45,640 nucleotides of DNA from positions 2,586,826-2,632,465 of the forward strand of contig NZ_LWCC02000005.1 in assembly GCF_001642695.1 (NCBI RefSeq), in the 5' to 3' direction. Shown piece after piece: positions 20,761 to 29,392 of the stretch. Each line of letters opens with the position of its first letter. Position 1 is the first letter of the stretch. The translations under genes and the position numbers were made by a program. The stretch is from Streptomyces chilikensis (GTDB lineage Bacteria > Actinomycetota > Actinomycetes > Streptomycetales > Streptomycetaceae). Below the pieces are notes generated by a model. That model was not told where the DNA came from and did not search any database. It saw only the letters and a program-made list of their open reading frames with translations.

Positions 20761-23000
20761 CCGTCGTGGACGAAGACCGTGGGCAGCAGCGTGTCGGGGT
20801 GGAGGGGGACGGAGACGCCGCCGATGTCCCAGCGGTCGCAGGTGGCGAACAGGGGCAGCATGCCGATCGAGGCGTGCTCGGCCGCATGCAGGGCGCCACC
20901 GAGGATCTCCGGGGTGATGCGCGCCGAGTCCAGCTGGTCCTCGGTGACGGTCCACCAAACCGCACGGGTACGCAGCGTCCTGGGCGGCAGGTCCAGTTTG
21001 GACTCGCCCAGCACCTCGCCGGTGATCAGCCGCCGCCGGAGGTAGGAGACCACCTGGTTGGTCACCTCCACCGACCCGAAGCACAGGCGCCCGTCGCCCC
21101 AGGGGATCTCGGCGTCGGTGGACAGGACGGAGATGGCGGTGGTGTCCCTGGCGACCGTGGTGTACGGCGGATCGGCCCGCTCCACCAGGGCGACGGACGC
21201 CTCCAGGTCGAGCTCGCGGACCAGATGGGTGAGGCCCTGGTGGAGATGGACCGCGCCCTCGTGGACCGAGGTGTGGGCGGCCCCGGCGTCGACCGTGCCG
21301 AGCAGACGGCCGGTGCCGGCCTCCACCACCTGGACCGGACGTCCTTCCCCGCCCCTGATGTCGGTGAGGTCGGCCGCCCGCTCCCGGCGGGTCCAGTGCC
21401 AGGCCCGGGCGCGGCGGCGCAGCAGACCGGCCGCCTCCAGTTGCGGCATCAGACCGCCGGACGCCGGACCGAAGAGCGCGAGGTCCTCTTCGGTCAGCGG
21501 CAGCTCCGCCGCTGCGGCACAGAGGTGGGGGGCCAGCACGTACGGGTTGTCCGGGTCGAGCACGGTGGATTCCACCGGGCGGTCGAACAGCGCCTCCGGG
21601 TGGTGGACCAGGAACGTGTCCAGCGGATCGTCGCGGGCCACCAGGATCGCCAGCGCGCCCTGGCCGGCGCGCCCGGCACGGCCGGCCTGCTGCCAGAGGG
21701 AGGCGCGGGTGCCGGGGTAACCGCAGATCACCACGGCGTCGAGGCCGGACACGTCCACGCCGAGCTCCAGGGCGGTGGTCGCGGCGAGCCCCAGTAGCTG
21801 CCCGGAGTGGAGCGCGCGCTCCAGCGCGCGCCGTTCCTCCGGCAGATAGCCCCCCCGGTACGCCGCGACACGCCCGGCCAGCGAACGATCTTTTTCGGCC
21901 AGTCGCTCCTGGGTGATGACCGAGATCAGCTCCGCGCCGCGCCTCGAACGGACGAAGGCCACGCTGCGCACTCCCTGCAGCGTGAGGGAGGTGAGCAGGT
22001 CGGCCGTCTCGGCGGTGGCGGTACGGCGGACCGGTGCGCCCTTCTCGCCCTGCAGCTCGGTCAGGGGCGGTTCCCACAGGGCGAACACCAGTTCGCCGCG
22101 AGGTGACGCGTCGTCGGCCACCTCGGTCACCGGCAGGCCGGTGAGCCGCCGGGCGGCCTCGGCGGGCTCGGCGGCCGTGGCGGAGGCCAGCAGGAACACG
22201 GGGGAGGAGCCGTACCGGGCACAGAGCCGGCGCAGCCGGCGCAGTACCTGGGCGACGTGCGACCCGAAGACTCCTCGGTAGGTGTGGCACTCGTCGATCA
22301 CCACGTACCGCAGCGCCCGCAGGAAGGAGGACCAGCGGGGGTGGGAGGGCAGGATGCCGCGGTGCAGCATGTCCGGGTTGGTCAGCACGTAGTTGGCGTA
22401 CTGACGGACCCACTCCCGCTCCTCGACCGGGGTGTCGCCGTCGTAGACGGCCGACCGCACCTTGGTCCCGAGAGGCCCGGAGAGCTCCCGTACCGCGCGG
22501 TGCTGATCGGCCGCGAGGGCCTTGGTGGGGGCCAGGTAGAGCGCGGTGGCGCCCCGGCCGTTGGGCGCCTCCGCGCCGTCCAGCAGGGCGGAGAGCACGG
22601 GCACCAGATAGGCCAGCGACTTGCCCGACGCGGTCCCGGTGGCGACCACCACCGACTCGCCGTCGAGGGCGTGTTCGGCCACTCGTGCCTGGTGGGCCCA
22701 GGGGTGCTCGATCCCGTGCTCACGGACCGCCGCCAGAACTTCTTCCCGGATCTCGTGCGGCCAGACGGCATGCCGACCCTCCCGAGGGGGCAGGTGCTCC
22801 GTATGAGTGATGCGCGCAGCGCGATCCGGACCCCCGGCGAGCCGGTCCAGAATCGTGCCCGGCGAAGGACGGGAAGCAGTGTCCGTCCGGGTTCGACCGG
22901 ATCGGTGATTCTCAGCCATCGGCACCGAGTGTGTCACCGGCTGGAAGGACAATGGACCCAAGGCGTCGTGCGCGCCTGCCGGTAAGTGATTGAATGCCAT
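20529..23000 (-). CDS. DECH-box helicase of the helicase/secretion neighbourhood
   Basis: An 823-residue superfamily 2 helicase. Walker A is ATGTASGKSLAYLVP (near residue 120) and motif II VVIDECHTYRG. YLAPTKALAADQ and QQAGRAGRAGQG are also present. A C-terminal DUF1998-like region has a four-cysteine cluster, CECEAGCPSCIQSPKCG, as in the MrfA/Hrq1 group, so a DNA repair or unwinding role is likely. The start MAFNHLPAG is favoured by recalled similarity to other streptomycete proteins. It places a rare TTA leucine codon (complement of 22983-22985) as codon 6, which would make translation depend on the bldA tRNA. A shorter start at 22919 would avoid it. Neither start has a strong ribosome binding site. 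It is divergent from bldG, only 79 bases away. Confidence 0.93.
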   Translation of the reverse strand: MAFNHLPAGAHDALGPLSFQPVTHSVPMAENHRSGRTRTDTASRPSPGTILDRLAGGPDRAARITHTEHLPPREGRHAVWPHEIREEVLAAVREHGIEHPWAHQARVAEHALDGESVVVATGTASGKSLAYLVPVLSALLDGAEAPNGRGATALYLAPTKALAADQHRAVRELSGPLGTKVRSAVYDGDTPVEEREWVRQYANYVLTNPDMLHRGILPSHPRWSSFLRALRYVVIDECHTYRGVFGSHVAQVLRRLRRLCARYGSSPVFLLASATAAEPAEAARRLTGLPVTEVADDASPRGELVFALWEPPLTELQGEKGAPVRRTATAETADLLTSLTLQGVRSVAFVRSRRGAELISVITQERLAEKDRSLAGRVAAYRGGYLPEERRALERALHSGQLLGLAATTALELGVDVSGLDAVVICGYPGTRASLWQQAGRAGRAGQGALAILVARDDPLDTFLVHHPEALFDRPVESTVLDPDNPYVLAPHLCAAAAELPLTEEDLALFGPASGGLMPQLEAAGLLRRRARAWHWTRRERAADLTDIRGGEGRPVQVVEAGTGRLLGTVDAGAAHTSVHEGAVHLHQGLTHLVRELDLEASVALVERADPPYTTVARDTTAISVLSTDAEIPWGDGRLCFGSVEVTNQVVSYLRRRLITGEVLGESKLDLPPRTLRTRAVWWTVTEDQLDSARITPEILGGALHAAEHASIGMLPLFATCDRWDIGGVSVPLHPDTLLPTVFVHDGHPGGAGFAERAFHTARGWLRATREAIASCECEAGCPSCIQSPKCGNGNEPLHKRGAVRLLTELLKGAPGKNAAEEP

Positions 23001-23079
23001 CGCGGCTGGCGAACAGTCCCGGGGATTCCGCCAGGTGTCCCGAGGGGCGACCGCTCGATAGCAAGGTGCTGGAGGATCC

Positions 23080-23421
23080 GTGGACCTGTCCCTGTCGACC
23101 CGTACCGTCGGCGATCGCACGGTCGTCGAGGTCGGTGGCGAAATCGACGTATATACCGCGCCCAAGTTGCGCGAGCAGCTGGTCGAGCTGGTGAACGACG
23201 GGAGCTTCCACCTCGTCGTCGACATGGAGGGCGTGGACTTCCTCGACTCCACCGGGCTCGGCGTGCTGGTCGGCGGCCTGAAGCGGGTGCGCGCCCATGA
23301 GGGCTCGCTCCGTCTGGTGTGCAACCAGGAGCGCATTCTGAAGATTTTCCGGATCACTGGCCTGACCAAGGTCTTCCCGATCCACACGTCGGTCGAGGAA
23401 GCGGTCGCGGCCACCGACTGA
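23080..23421 (+). CDS. bldG: Anti-anti-sigma factor BldG
   Basis: A 113-residue STAS-domain protein. The sequence [19 protein letters not shown] places the phosphorylatable serine at Ser57, as in S. coelicolor BldG, and length and sequence agree with that protein. BldG binds and sequesters anti-sigma factors when unphosphorylated and is needed for aerial hyphae, antibiotic production and stress responses. The GTG start has GGAGGA 4 bases upstream. A strong hairpin lies directly after the stop, before the partner gene, which fits reports of both monocistronic and longer transcripts in S. coelicolor. Confidence 0.97.
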
Positions 23422-23427
23422 CAAGCG

Positions 23428-23454
23428 CCGCCCCGGGCCCTCGGCCCGGGGCGG
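23428..23454 (+). terminator. Attenuating terminator between bldG and its partner gene
   Basis: CCGCCCCGGGCC pairs perfectly with GGCCCGGGGCGG around CTC, a 12-bp GC stem starting 7 bases after the bldG stop. No U-tract follows, so partial read-through into the anti-sigma gene is likely. Confidence 0.75.
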
Positions 23455-23528
23455 ACGACCATCGGGAGGGCGAGCCGGTGCGTCGGCGTGTCCTCCGGGA
23501 AGCAGGACCGTAGTTCCGAGGGGGATGC

Positions 23529-23954
23529 ATGGCCACCGTTGAACTCCTCATCAGCCCGCTGCCGGCACATGTGCGGACGGCCAGGCTGGTGGCGGCCGCG
23601 GTGGCGCGCCGGGCCGGAGTGGACGAGGCGGTTCTCGACGAGGTCCGTCTGGCCGTCGGTGAGGCATGCTCCCGTGCGGTCGGTCTGCACCGCGGCATCG
23701 GCCTCGGCGCCCCGGTGCGGATCGCACTGACCGACGAGGAGAAGCTCTTCTCGATCGAGGTGGCCGATGATGCCCCCCGCTCCACCTCCGTCGAGGCGGT
23801 GTCCGGCGATTCCCCGGCGGTGCTCGACGCGGCGGAGTCCGAGGAGGACCAGATGGGTCTCGCGGTGATCTCCGGCCTGGTCGACGACCTGGAGGTCAGC
23901 GCCGGATCCGAGGGCGGCCTCATCCGGATGACCTGGCCCACCGCCCGCGCCTGA
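23529..23954 (+). CDS. Anti-sigma-factor-like HATPase partner of BldG
   Basis: A 141-residue protein of the RsbW/SpoIIAB kinase fold, homologous in position and sequence to S. coelicolor SCO3548, the known antagonist of BldG. The region that should be the N-box reads LDEVRLAVGEACSRAV, where the magnesium-binding Asn is Arg. The G1 region is VADDAPRS without DxGxG, and the G2 region is QMGLAVISG. ATP binding and kinase activity are therefore questionable, and the protein may act only by binding. The ATG follows GAGGGGG. It shares an operon with bldG, partly separated by the hairpin. Confidence 0.88.
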   Translation: MATVELLISPLPAHVRTARLVAAAVARRAGVDEAVLDEVRLAVGEACSRAVGLHRGIGLGAPVRIALTDEEKLFSIEVADDAPRSTSVEAVSGDSPAVLDAAESEEDQMGLAVISGLVDDLEVSAGSEGGLIRMTWPTARA

Positions 23955-24175
23955 CGGGCGTCACCGCCCGCGTCTGACGAGCGCCGTCGCGCGTCCTGCC
24001 TCACCCCCTTTGTACGTCGGTCCCGGTACGCCGTCTGCCGTCGGCCTGCCCGCCGTGGACCGACCGTCTCCTTCCCTGATGTGCGCCTGCCTCCAGTTCG
24101 TGTGAGGCTGCTCTGAAGAGCGTGGCGGCCTTCCGGCCACCGCTTCGAGCTCGGTCCAGGCGTCGAGGAGGACGA

Positions 24176-26590
24176 ATGGCGGGGCTTTCCCTCATGTCCG
24201 GGGCCGACGGGGCCGACAGGGCTGACGGAGCTGTACGAGGCCTCCGGCCCGCGCAGGACCACGCGGATCTCGCCGCGGTGCTGACCGACGGCAACCGGGT
24301 GATCGTGGCCGTGATCGCCGTGGTGGCGCTGGCCGCCCTGGGAGTGGCCGGAGTGCTGGTGCGCCAGGTGCTCGCCGCCGGCGAGGGCACCGAAGGCATG
24401 AGGCGGATCGCCGCGGCCGTGCAGGAGGGCGCCAAGGCCTATCTGTCCCGGCAGTTGCGTACCCTCGCCGTCTTCGCCGCCGTGGTCTTCGTCCTGCTGC
24501 TTCTGCTGCCCGCGGACGATTGGGGACAGCGGATCGGCCGGTCCTTGTTCTTCCTGATCGGCGCGGCGTTCTCGGCCGCCACCGGCTACACCGGTATGTG
24601 GCTGGCCGTCCGCAGCAACGTTCGCGTTGCGGCCGCGGCCCGTGCCGCCTCCGACGCGGCAGACACGCCCGACGCGACCCGGGAGGCGATGCGCATCGCC
24701 TTCCGGACCGGCGGTGTGGTGGGCATGTTCACGGTGGGCCTCGGACTGCTGGGCGCGGCCTGTGTGGTGCTGGTCTACGCCGCGGACGCGCCGAAGGTGC
24801 TGGAGGGGTTCGGCCTGGGCGCCGCTCTGATCGCCATGTTCATGCGAGTCGGCGGCGGCATCTTCACCAAGGCCGCCGACGTCGGCGCCGACCTGGTGGG
24901 GAAGGTCGAGCAAGGCATCCCGGAGGACGACCCGCGCAACGCGGCCACCATCGCCGACAACGTCGGGGACAACGTGGGCGACTGCGCCGGCATGGCGGCC
25001 GACCTCTTCGAGTCCTACGCGGTGACGCTGGTCGCCGCGCTGATCCTGGGCAAGGCGGCCTTCGGCGACGCCGGGCTCGCCTTTCCGCTGATGGTTCCGG
25101 CGATCGGCGTGATCACCGCGATGATCGGCATCTTCGCGGTGGCGCCGCGCCGCACCGACCGCGGCGGCATGAGCGCCATCAACCGGGGCTTCTTCGTGTC
25201 GGCGGTGGTCTCGCTCGGCCTGGTCGCGGTCGCCGTGTACGCGTACCTGCCCTCCTCGTACGCCGGCCTGGACGGGGTGACCGACCAGGCCGTCAGCGGC
25301 CGGTCCGGCGACCCGCGGGTGCTGGCCCTGGTCGCGGTGGCGATCGGCATCGTGCTGGCCGCGCTGATCCAGCAGCTGACCGGCTACTTCACCGAGACCG
25401 GCCGCCGTCCGGTGCGGGACATCGGCCGCACCTCGCTGACCGGCCCGGCCACCGTGATTCTGGCCGGGGTGGCGATCGGCCTGGAGTCTGCCGTCTACAC
25501 CGCTCTGCTGATCGCCCTCGGCGTGTACGGGGCCTTCCTGCTCGGCGGCACCTCGGTGATGCTCGCCCTGTTCGCGGTGGCCCTCGCCGGCACCGGCCTG
25601 CTCACCACGGTCGGAGTGATCGTCGCCATGGACACCTTCGGCCCCGTCTCCGACAACGCGCAGGGCATCGCCGAGATGTCCGGCGACGTGGAGGGGCCCG
25701 GAGCCCAGGTGCTGACCGACCTGGACGCGGTGGGCAACACCACCAAGGCGATCACGAAGGGCATCGCCATCGCCACCGCCGTGCTGGCCGCGGCGGCGCT
25801 CTTCGGCTCCTACCGGGACGCCGTGGTCACCGGCGCGCGCGAGGTGGGCGAGCGGCTGTCAGGCCCCGACGCGCCGCTGACACTGATCACGGACATCACC
25901 CAGCCCAACAATCTGGTGGGGCTGATCGTGGGGGCCGCGGTGGTCTTCCTCTTCTCCGGTCTGGCCGTCAACGCGGTGTCCCGGTCCGCGGGAGCGGTGG
26001 TCTTCGAGGTGCGGCGCCAGTTCCGGGAACGGCCCGGGATCATGGACCACACCGATCAGCCGGAGTACGGGCGGGTCGTCGACATCTGCACCCGCGACGC
26101 CCTGCGCGAGCTCGCCACGCCCGGGCTGCTGGCGGTCACGGCGCCCATCGCCGTCGGCTTCACGCTGGGGGTGGGCGCGCTCGCCTCCTTCCTGGCGGGC
26201 GCGATCGGAACGGGCACGTTGATGGCGGTGTTCCTCGCCAACTCCGGTGGGGCCTGGGACAACGCCAAGAAGCTGGTCGAGGACGGGAACTTCGGCGGCA
26301 AGGGGAGCGAGGCGCACCAGGCCACCGTCATCGGCGACACCGTGGGAGACCCGTTCAAGGACACCGCCGGCCCCGCCATCAACCCGCTGCTCAAGGTGAT
26401 GAACCTGGTGGCGCTGCTGATCGCGCCCGCCGTGATCCAGCTCGGTTACGGCTCCGGCGCCAACACCGGCCTGCGGGTGGTGATCGCCCTGCTCGCCCTG
26501 GCCGTCGTGGTGGTCGCCGTGCGGGTCTCCGTGCGCCGGGGGATCGCCATGGGCGAGGTCGGGGAGACCGGCGCGAAGACCGTGCGCTGA
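24176..26590 (+). CDS. hppA: Membrane-bound proton-translocating pyrophosphatase
   Basis: An 804-residue integral membrane pyrophosphatase that hydrolyses cytoplasmic PPi and pumps protons outward. About 16 hydrophobic helices are present. The substrate-site signatures GGGIFTKAADVGADLVGK, DNVGDNVGDCAGMAADLFESY (near 261) and GDTVGDPFKDTAGPA (near 724) are intact. The cation-specificity site reads GNTTKAITKG near 520; lysine here marks the K+-independent, H+-pumping class, whereas K+-dependent enzymes have Ala. The ATG has AGGAGG upstream; a second ATG seven codons later is possible. It is a single gene downstream of the bldG pair in the same direction, with a 220-base gap. Confidence 0.96.
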   Translation: MAGLSLMSGADGADRADGAVRGLRPAQDHADLAAVLTDGNRVIVAVIAVVALAALGVAGVLVRQVLAAGEGTEGMRRIAAAVQEGAKAYLSRQLRTLAVFAAVVFVLLLLLPADDWGQRIGRSLFFLIGAAFSAATGYTGMWLAVRSNVRVAAAARAASDAADTPDATREAMRIAFRTGGVVGMFTVGLGLLGAACVVLVYAADAPKVLEGFGLGAALIAMFMRVGGGIFTKAADVGADLVGKVEQGIPEDDPRNAATIADNVGDNVGDCAGMAADLFESYAVTLVAALILGKAAFGDAGLAFPLMVPAIGVITAMIGIFAVAPRRTDRGGMSAINRGFFVSAVVSLGLVAVAVYAYLPSSYAGLDGVTDQAVSGRSGDPRVLALVAVAIGIVLAALIQQLTGYFTETGRRPVRDIGRTSLTGPATVILAGVAIGLESAVYTALLIALGVYGAFLLGGTSVMLALFAVALAGTGLLTTVGVIVAMDTFGPVSDNAQGIAEMSGDVEGPGAQVLTDLDAVGNTTKAITKGIAIATAVLAAAALFGSYRDAVVTGAREVGERLSGPDAPLTLITDITQPNNLVGLIVGAAVVFLFSGLAVNAVSRSAGAVVFEVRRQFRERPGIMDHTDQPEYGRVVDICTRDALRELATPGLLAVTAPIAVGFTLGVGALASFLAGAIGTGTLMAVFLANSGGAWDNAKKLVEDGNFGGKGSEAHQATVIGDTVGDPFKDTAGPAINPLLKVMNLVALLIAPAVIQLGYGSGANTGLRVVIALLALAVVVVAVRVSVRRGIAMGEVGETGAKTVR

Positions 26591-26780
26591 CGGGGGACGA
26601 CCACCGTTCCAACGAGTACTTGTGCCCTTCTTGTGTGCGGGCTTGCACAACTGTGGTCGTGAATCTTCTCTCGCTGATGCAAAAGGATTCAATATGTCAT
26701 AAATCGGTTGGACCGAATCCGCCTGGTCCCTGCCCGGCGTGTAAGTTCCGGGGCCGAGAGCGACGGAAGGGACCGACCCG

Positions 26781-27350
26781 GTGAAGAAGAAGCTCGCGAC
26801 CGCCCTGGCCGGCGGAGCGGCACTGATGCTGGCGCTGTCCGGTTGCGGTGACGACAACAGCGAAGAGCTCAATGCCTGGGCCAAGAAGGTCTGTGACGGT
26901 GTGCAGCCCCAGGCCCAGCGGATCCAGGACGCCAACGCCTCGATCCAGGAGGAGAGTTCGGACAAGGCGCCGCCCAAGGACGTCAAGGAGACCGATTCCA
27001 AGGCCTTCCAGGAGATGTCCGACGCCTACCGCGAGATCGGCTCCGTGATCGACCGGGCCGGTCCGCCCGCGGTGGAGAACGGCGAGAAGAAGCAGAAGGA
27101 CGCGGTGAAGGAGCTCAACTCCATCGCCGACTCCTACGCGGACCTGAAGAAGCAGGTCGACGAGCTCAAGACCGACGACCAGGCGGAGTTCGCCGACGGC
27201 CTCAAGGACGTCGGCACCCAGCTGCAGAAACTCAGCGGCAGCGGCAGCGACGCACTCAAGCGGCTGGAGGAGGGCGAGGTCGGTGAGGCCATGCGCGGCC
27301 AGGCCAGCTGCAAGGCGGGCACGGACGGCGACGCGAGCCCTGACGCCTGA
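26781..27350 (+). CDS. Small secreted lipoprotein
   Basis: A 189-residue predicted lipoprotein. MKKK is followed by a hydrophobic stretch and the lipobox LSGC (Cys22). The mature part is charged, Lys/Glu/Asp-rich and helical, resembling a coiled coil, with no known catalytic motif. It resembles conserved actinobacterial lipoproteins of unknown function. The GTG start is preceded by GGAAGGGA. The 190-base upstream region is unusually AT-rich (about 26670-26710, including CAATATGTCATAAAT), so a promoter lies there. An inverted repeat TTGTGC/GCACAA at about 26620-26650 may be regulatory. Confidence 0.85.
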   Translation: MKKKLATALAGGAALMLALSGCGDDNSEELNAWAKKVCDGVQPQAQRIQDANASIQEESSDKAPPKDVKETDSKAFQEMSDAYREIGSVIDRAGPPAVENGEKKQKDAVKELNSIADSYADLKKQVDELKTDDQAEFADGLKDVGTQLQKLSGSGSDALKRLEEGEVGEAMRGQASCKAGTDGDASPDA

Positions 27351-27447
27351 GGCGTGGCCGGGCCGGCCGTGCGCCTGAACCGCGCCCCTGGGGACCCGCG
27401 TCCAGTGCTCACCCTCAGGAGTGATGCTCCGTCGGGCGGGTGCCGGG

Positions 27448-27489
27448 TTGTCCACAGCCTGTGCCGGTGACGCCCCGGCATCGTCCACA
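27448..27489. other. DnaA-box-like pair upstream of the methyltransferase gene
   Basis: TTGTCCACA at 27448-27456 is an exact match to the Streptomyces DnaA box consensus, and TCGTCCACA at 27481-27489 has one mismatch. The pair lies 40-80 bases before the methyltransferase start. It is not an origin: there is no cluster of boxes and no dnaA/dnaN nearby. Confidence 0.5.
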
Positions 27490-27529
27490 GGCGGTGTGCC
27501 GGTTCGGCGCGAACGGTGACAATGGGGTG

Positions 27530-29092
27530 GTGAGCAACGCCAGCCAGTCACCCCAGCCATCGGACAAGCGGCCTTCGGCCCTGTCCGCCCTGCCGGCCGC
27601 CGACCGCCCGGACGCCGCGGCGCGTCTGAGGGAAGCCCTGCTCGAGGCGGCCTTCACCGCCGACGGGTTGCTCGACCTGCTCGGCGCCCCGGCCTACGCG
27701 GCACTGGCGCGCGCCGAGGTCGTCCCCGCGCTGCGTGCCACCCGTGGTGACTCGGCGCTGGAGATACTGGTCCGCCTCTTCCTCCTCCAGCAGCCCGTCC
27801 CGCGCGAGCGGGCCGCCGAGGTGCTGCCGCTGGAGGACTGCCTGGACGCCGGATGGCTGAGGCAGACCGGTGGCGGCGAGGTCGCCGCCACCGTGGACGT
27901 CCGGCCGTACGGAGGACCGGGCGGCGAGGACTGGTTCATCGTCTCGGACCTCGGCTGCGCCGTCGGCGGCGCCGGCGGCATCGGCAGCAAGGAGGAGGGG
28001 GTGGTGCTCGGCGTCGGCGGCGCCTCCACCACCCTGGCGGGCATCACCGTCCGCACCCCGGTCGCCTCCGCCCTCGACCTGGGCACCGGCTCCGGGATCC
28101 AGGCCCTGCACGCCACCCTGCACGCCACCCGGGTGACGGCCACCGACCTCAACCCTCGCGCCCTGCACGTGACGGCGCTGACCCTGGCGCTCTCCGGCGC
28201 GCCCGCCGCGGAGCTGTGCGAGGGCTCCCTCTTCGAGCCGCTGCCCGAGCGCGACACGTATGACCTGATCGTCTCCAACCCGCCCTTCGTGATCTCCCCG
28301 GGAGCCCGGCTCACCTACCGGGACGGCGGGATGAGCGGTGACGACCTGTGCCGCACGCTGGTCCAGCAGTCCGGGGCGCGGCTGAAGGAGGGCGGCTTCG
28401 CCCAGTTCCTCGCCAACTGGGAGCACGTCGACGGCGAGGACTGGCAGAGCCGACTGGCTTCCTGGGTGCCGTGGGGCTGCGACGCGTGGATCGTCCAGCG
28501 CGAGGTCCAGGACATCACCCAGTACGCCGAGCTCTGGCTGCGCGACGCCGGCGACCACCAGGGCGACCCGGCCGCCTACCAGGCCCGTTACGACGCCTGG
28601 CTGGACGAGTTCGAGGCGCGCGAGGTCCGGTCGGTCGGATTCGGCTGGATCACGCTCCGCCGGAGCGCGGCGGCCGAGAGCGAGCCCTCCGTCACCATCG
28701 AGGAATGGCCGCATCCCGTCGAACAGCCGCTCGGCGAGACGGTCAGCGCCCACTTCGACCGGATCGACTACCTGCGCGGCAACGACGACGCCGCCCTGCT
28801 CGCGGCCCACTTCCGGCTGACCGGGGAGGTCGTCCAGGAGCAGGTCGGGCTGCCCGGCGCCGAGGACCCCGAACACGTGGTGCTGCGGCAGAACCGCGGT
28901 ATGCGCCGGGCCACCAAGGTGGACACCATCGGCGCGGGCTTCGCGGGCGTCTGTGACGGATCGCTCAGTGCGGGCCGGATCCTGGACGCCATCGCCCAGC
29001 TGATGGGGGAGGACCCGGTGCTCCTCAGGGACCGCACGCCCGCGCAGATCAGGCTGCTGATCGAGCAGGGCTTCCTCGAACCGGTTTCCTGA
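27530..29092 (+). CDS. Class I methyltransferase with NPPF motif
   Basis: A 520-residue S-adenosylmethionine-dependent methyltransferase. A non-catalytic N-terminal domain of about 180 residues precedes the Rossmann domain, where motif I is ALDLGTGSGIQALHA, motif II VTATDLNPRAL and motif IV IVSNPPFVIS. The NPPF motif indicates transfer to a planar nitrogen, as in RsmC/RlmG rRNA methyltransferases or PrmC. A further 200-residue C-terminal region is actinobacterial. An rRNA target is most likely but not shown. The GTG at 27530 and an adjacent GTG at 27527 are both possible starts; neither has a strong ribosome binding site. Confidence 0.88.
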   Translation: MSNASQSPQPSDKRPSALSALPAADRPDAAARLREALLEAAFTADGLLDLLGAPAYAALARAEVVPALRATRGDSALEILVRLFLLQQPVPRERAAEVLPLEDCLDAGWLRQTGGGEVAATVDVRPYGGPGGEDWFIVSDLGCAVGGAGGIGSKEEGVVLGVGGASTTLAGITVRTPVASALDLGTGSGIQALHATLHATRVTATDLNPRALHVTALTLALSGAPAAELCEGSLFEPLPERDTYDLIVSNPPFVISPGARLTYRDGGMSGDDLCRTLVQQSGARLKEGGFAQFLANWEHVDGEDWQSRLASWVPWGCDAWIVQREVQDITQYAELWLRDAGDHQGDPAAYQARYDAWLDEFEAREVRSVGFGWITLRRSAAAESEPSVTIEEWPHPVEQPLGETVSAHFDRIDYLRGNDDAALLAAHFRLTGEVVQEQVGLPGAEDPEHVVLRQNRGMRRATKVDTIGAGFAGVCDGSLSAGRILDAIAQLMGEDPVLLRDRTPAQIRLLIEQGFLEPVS

Positions 29093-29161
29093 CGGGGCGG
29101 GGCAGGACGCGCTGTTTGGAGACGCGGCCGGGCGGGGACGCCGAACCTTGGCGTTGTCGCA

Positions 29162-29206
29162 GGCCGGGAGGCCGGGCGGCGCCCGCTGCCCGGCCGCTTC
29201 CCGGCC
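29162..29206 (+). terminator. Terminator after the methyltransferase gene
   Basis: GGCCGGGA-GGCCGGGC pairs with GCCCGGCC-GCT-TCCCGGCC: two 8-bp segments with a 3-base bulge and a 10-base loop, 70 bases past the stop. Confidence 0.65.
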
Positions 29207-29280
29207 GGCCGGAGACTCCGGGCGGCAGGAATGGCGGTAGTCGGGTTACCGTTCGAGTGGCCGTTGCGGGCTTTTCCCGT

Positions 29281-29310
29281 TTGACACGGGGGCGGCATGT
29301 ACCGTCACAC
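29281..29310 (+). promoter_or_regulatory. Candidate topA promoter
   Basis: A perfect TTGACA -35 lies at 29281-29286, about 107 bases before the topA start. The best -10 at normal spacing is poor (TCACAC near 29305); a better TACCGT at 29300 is only 13 bp away. Suboptimal spacing of this kind is typical of supercoiling-sensitive promoters, and topA in Streptomyces is known to respond to supercoiling. Confidence 0.45.
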
Positions 29311-29392
29311 TCCGCAGCGTCACCAGACCCGAACCCGGGGTGCCGAAGCATCCCGGGGCAGACCCCGCGTCGACCGGAGAGAAGAGCAGAAG

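Noticed and set aside
27448-27489. Replication origin suggested by DnaA boxes
   Set aside because: Only two boxes, no dnaA, dnaN or rpmH nearby, and Streptomyces oriC has many clustered boxes.
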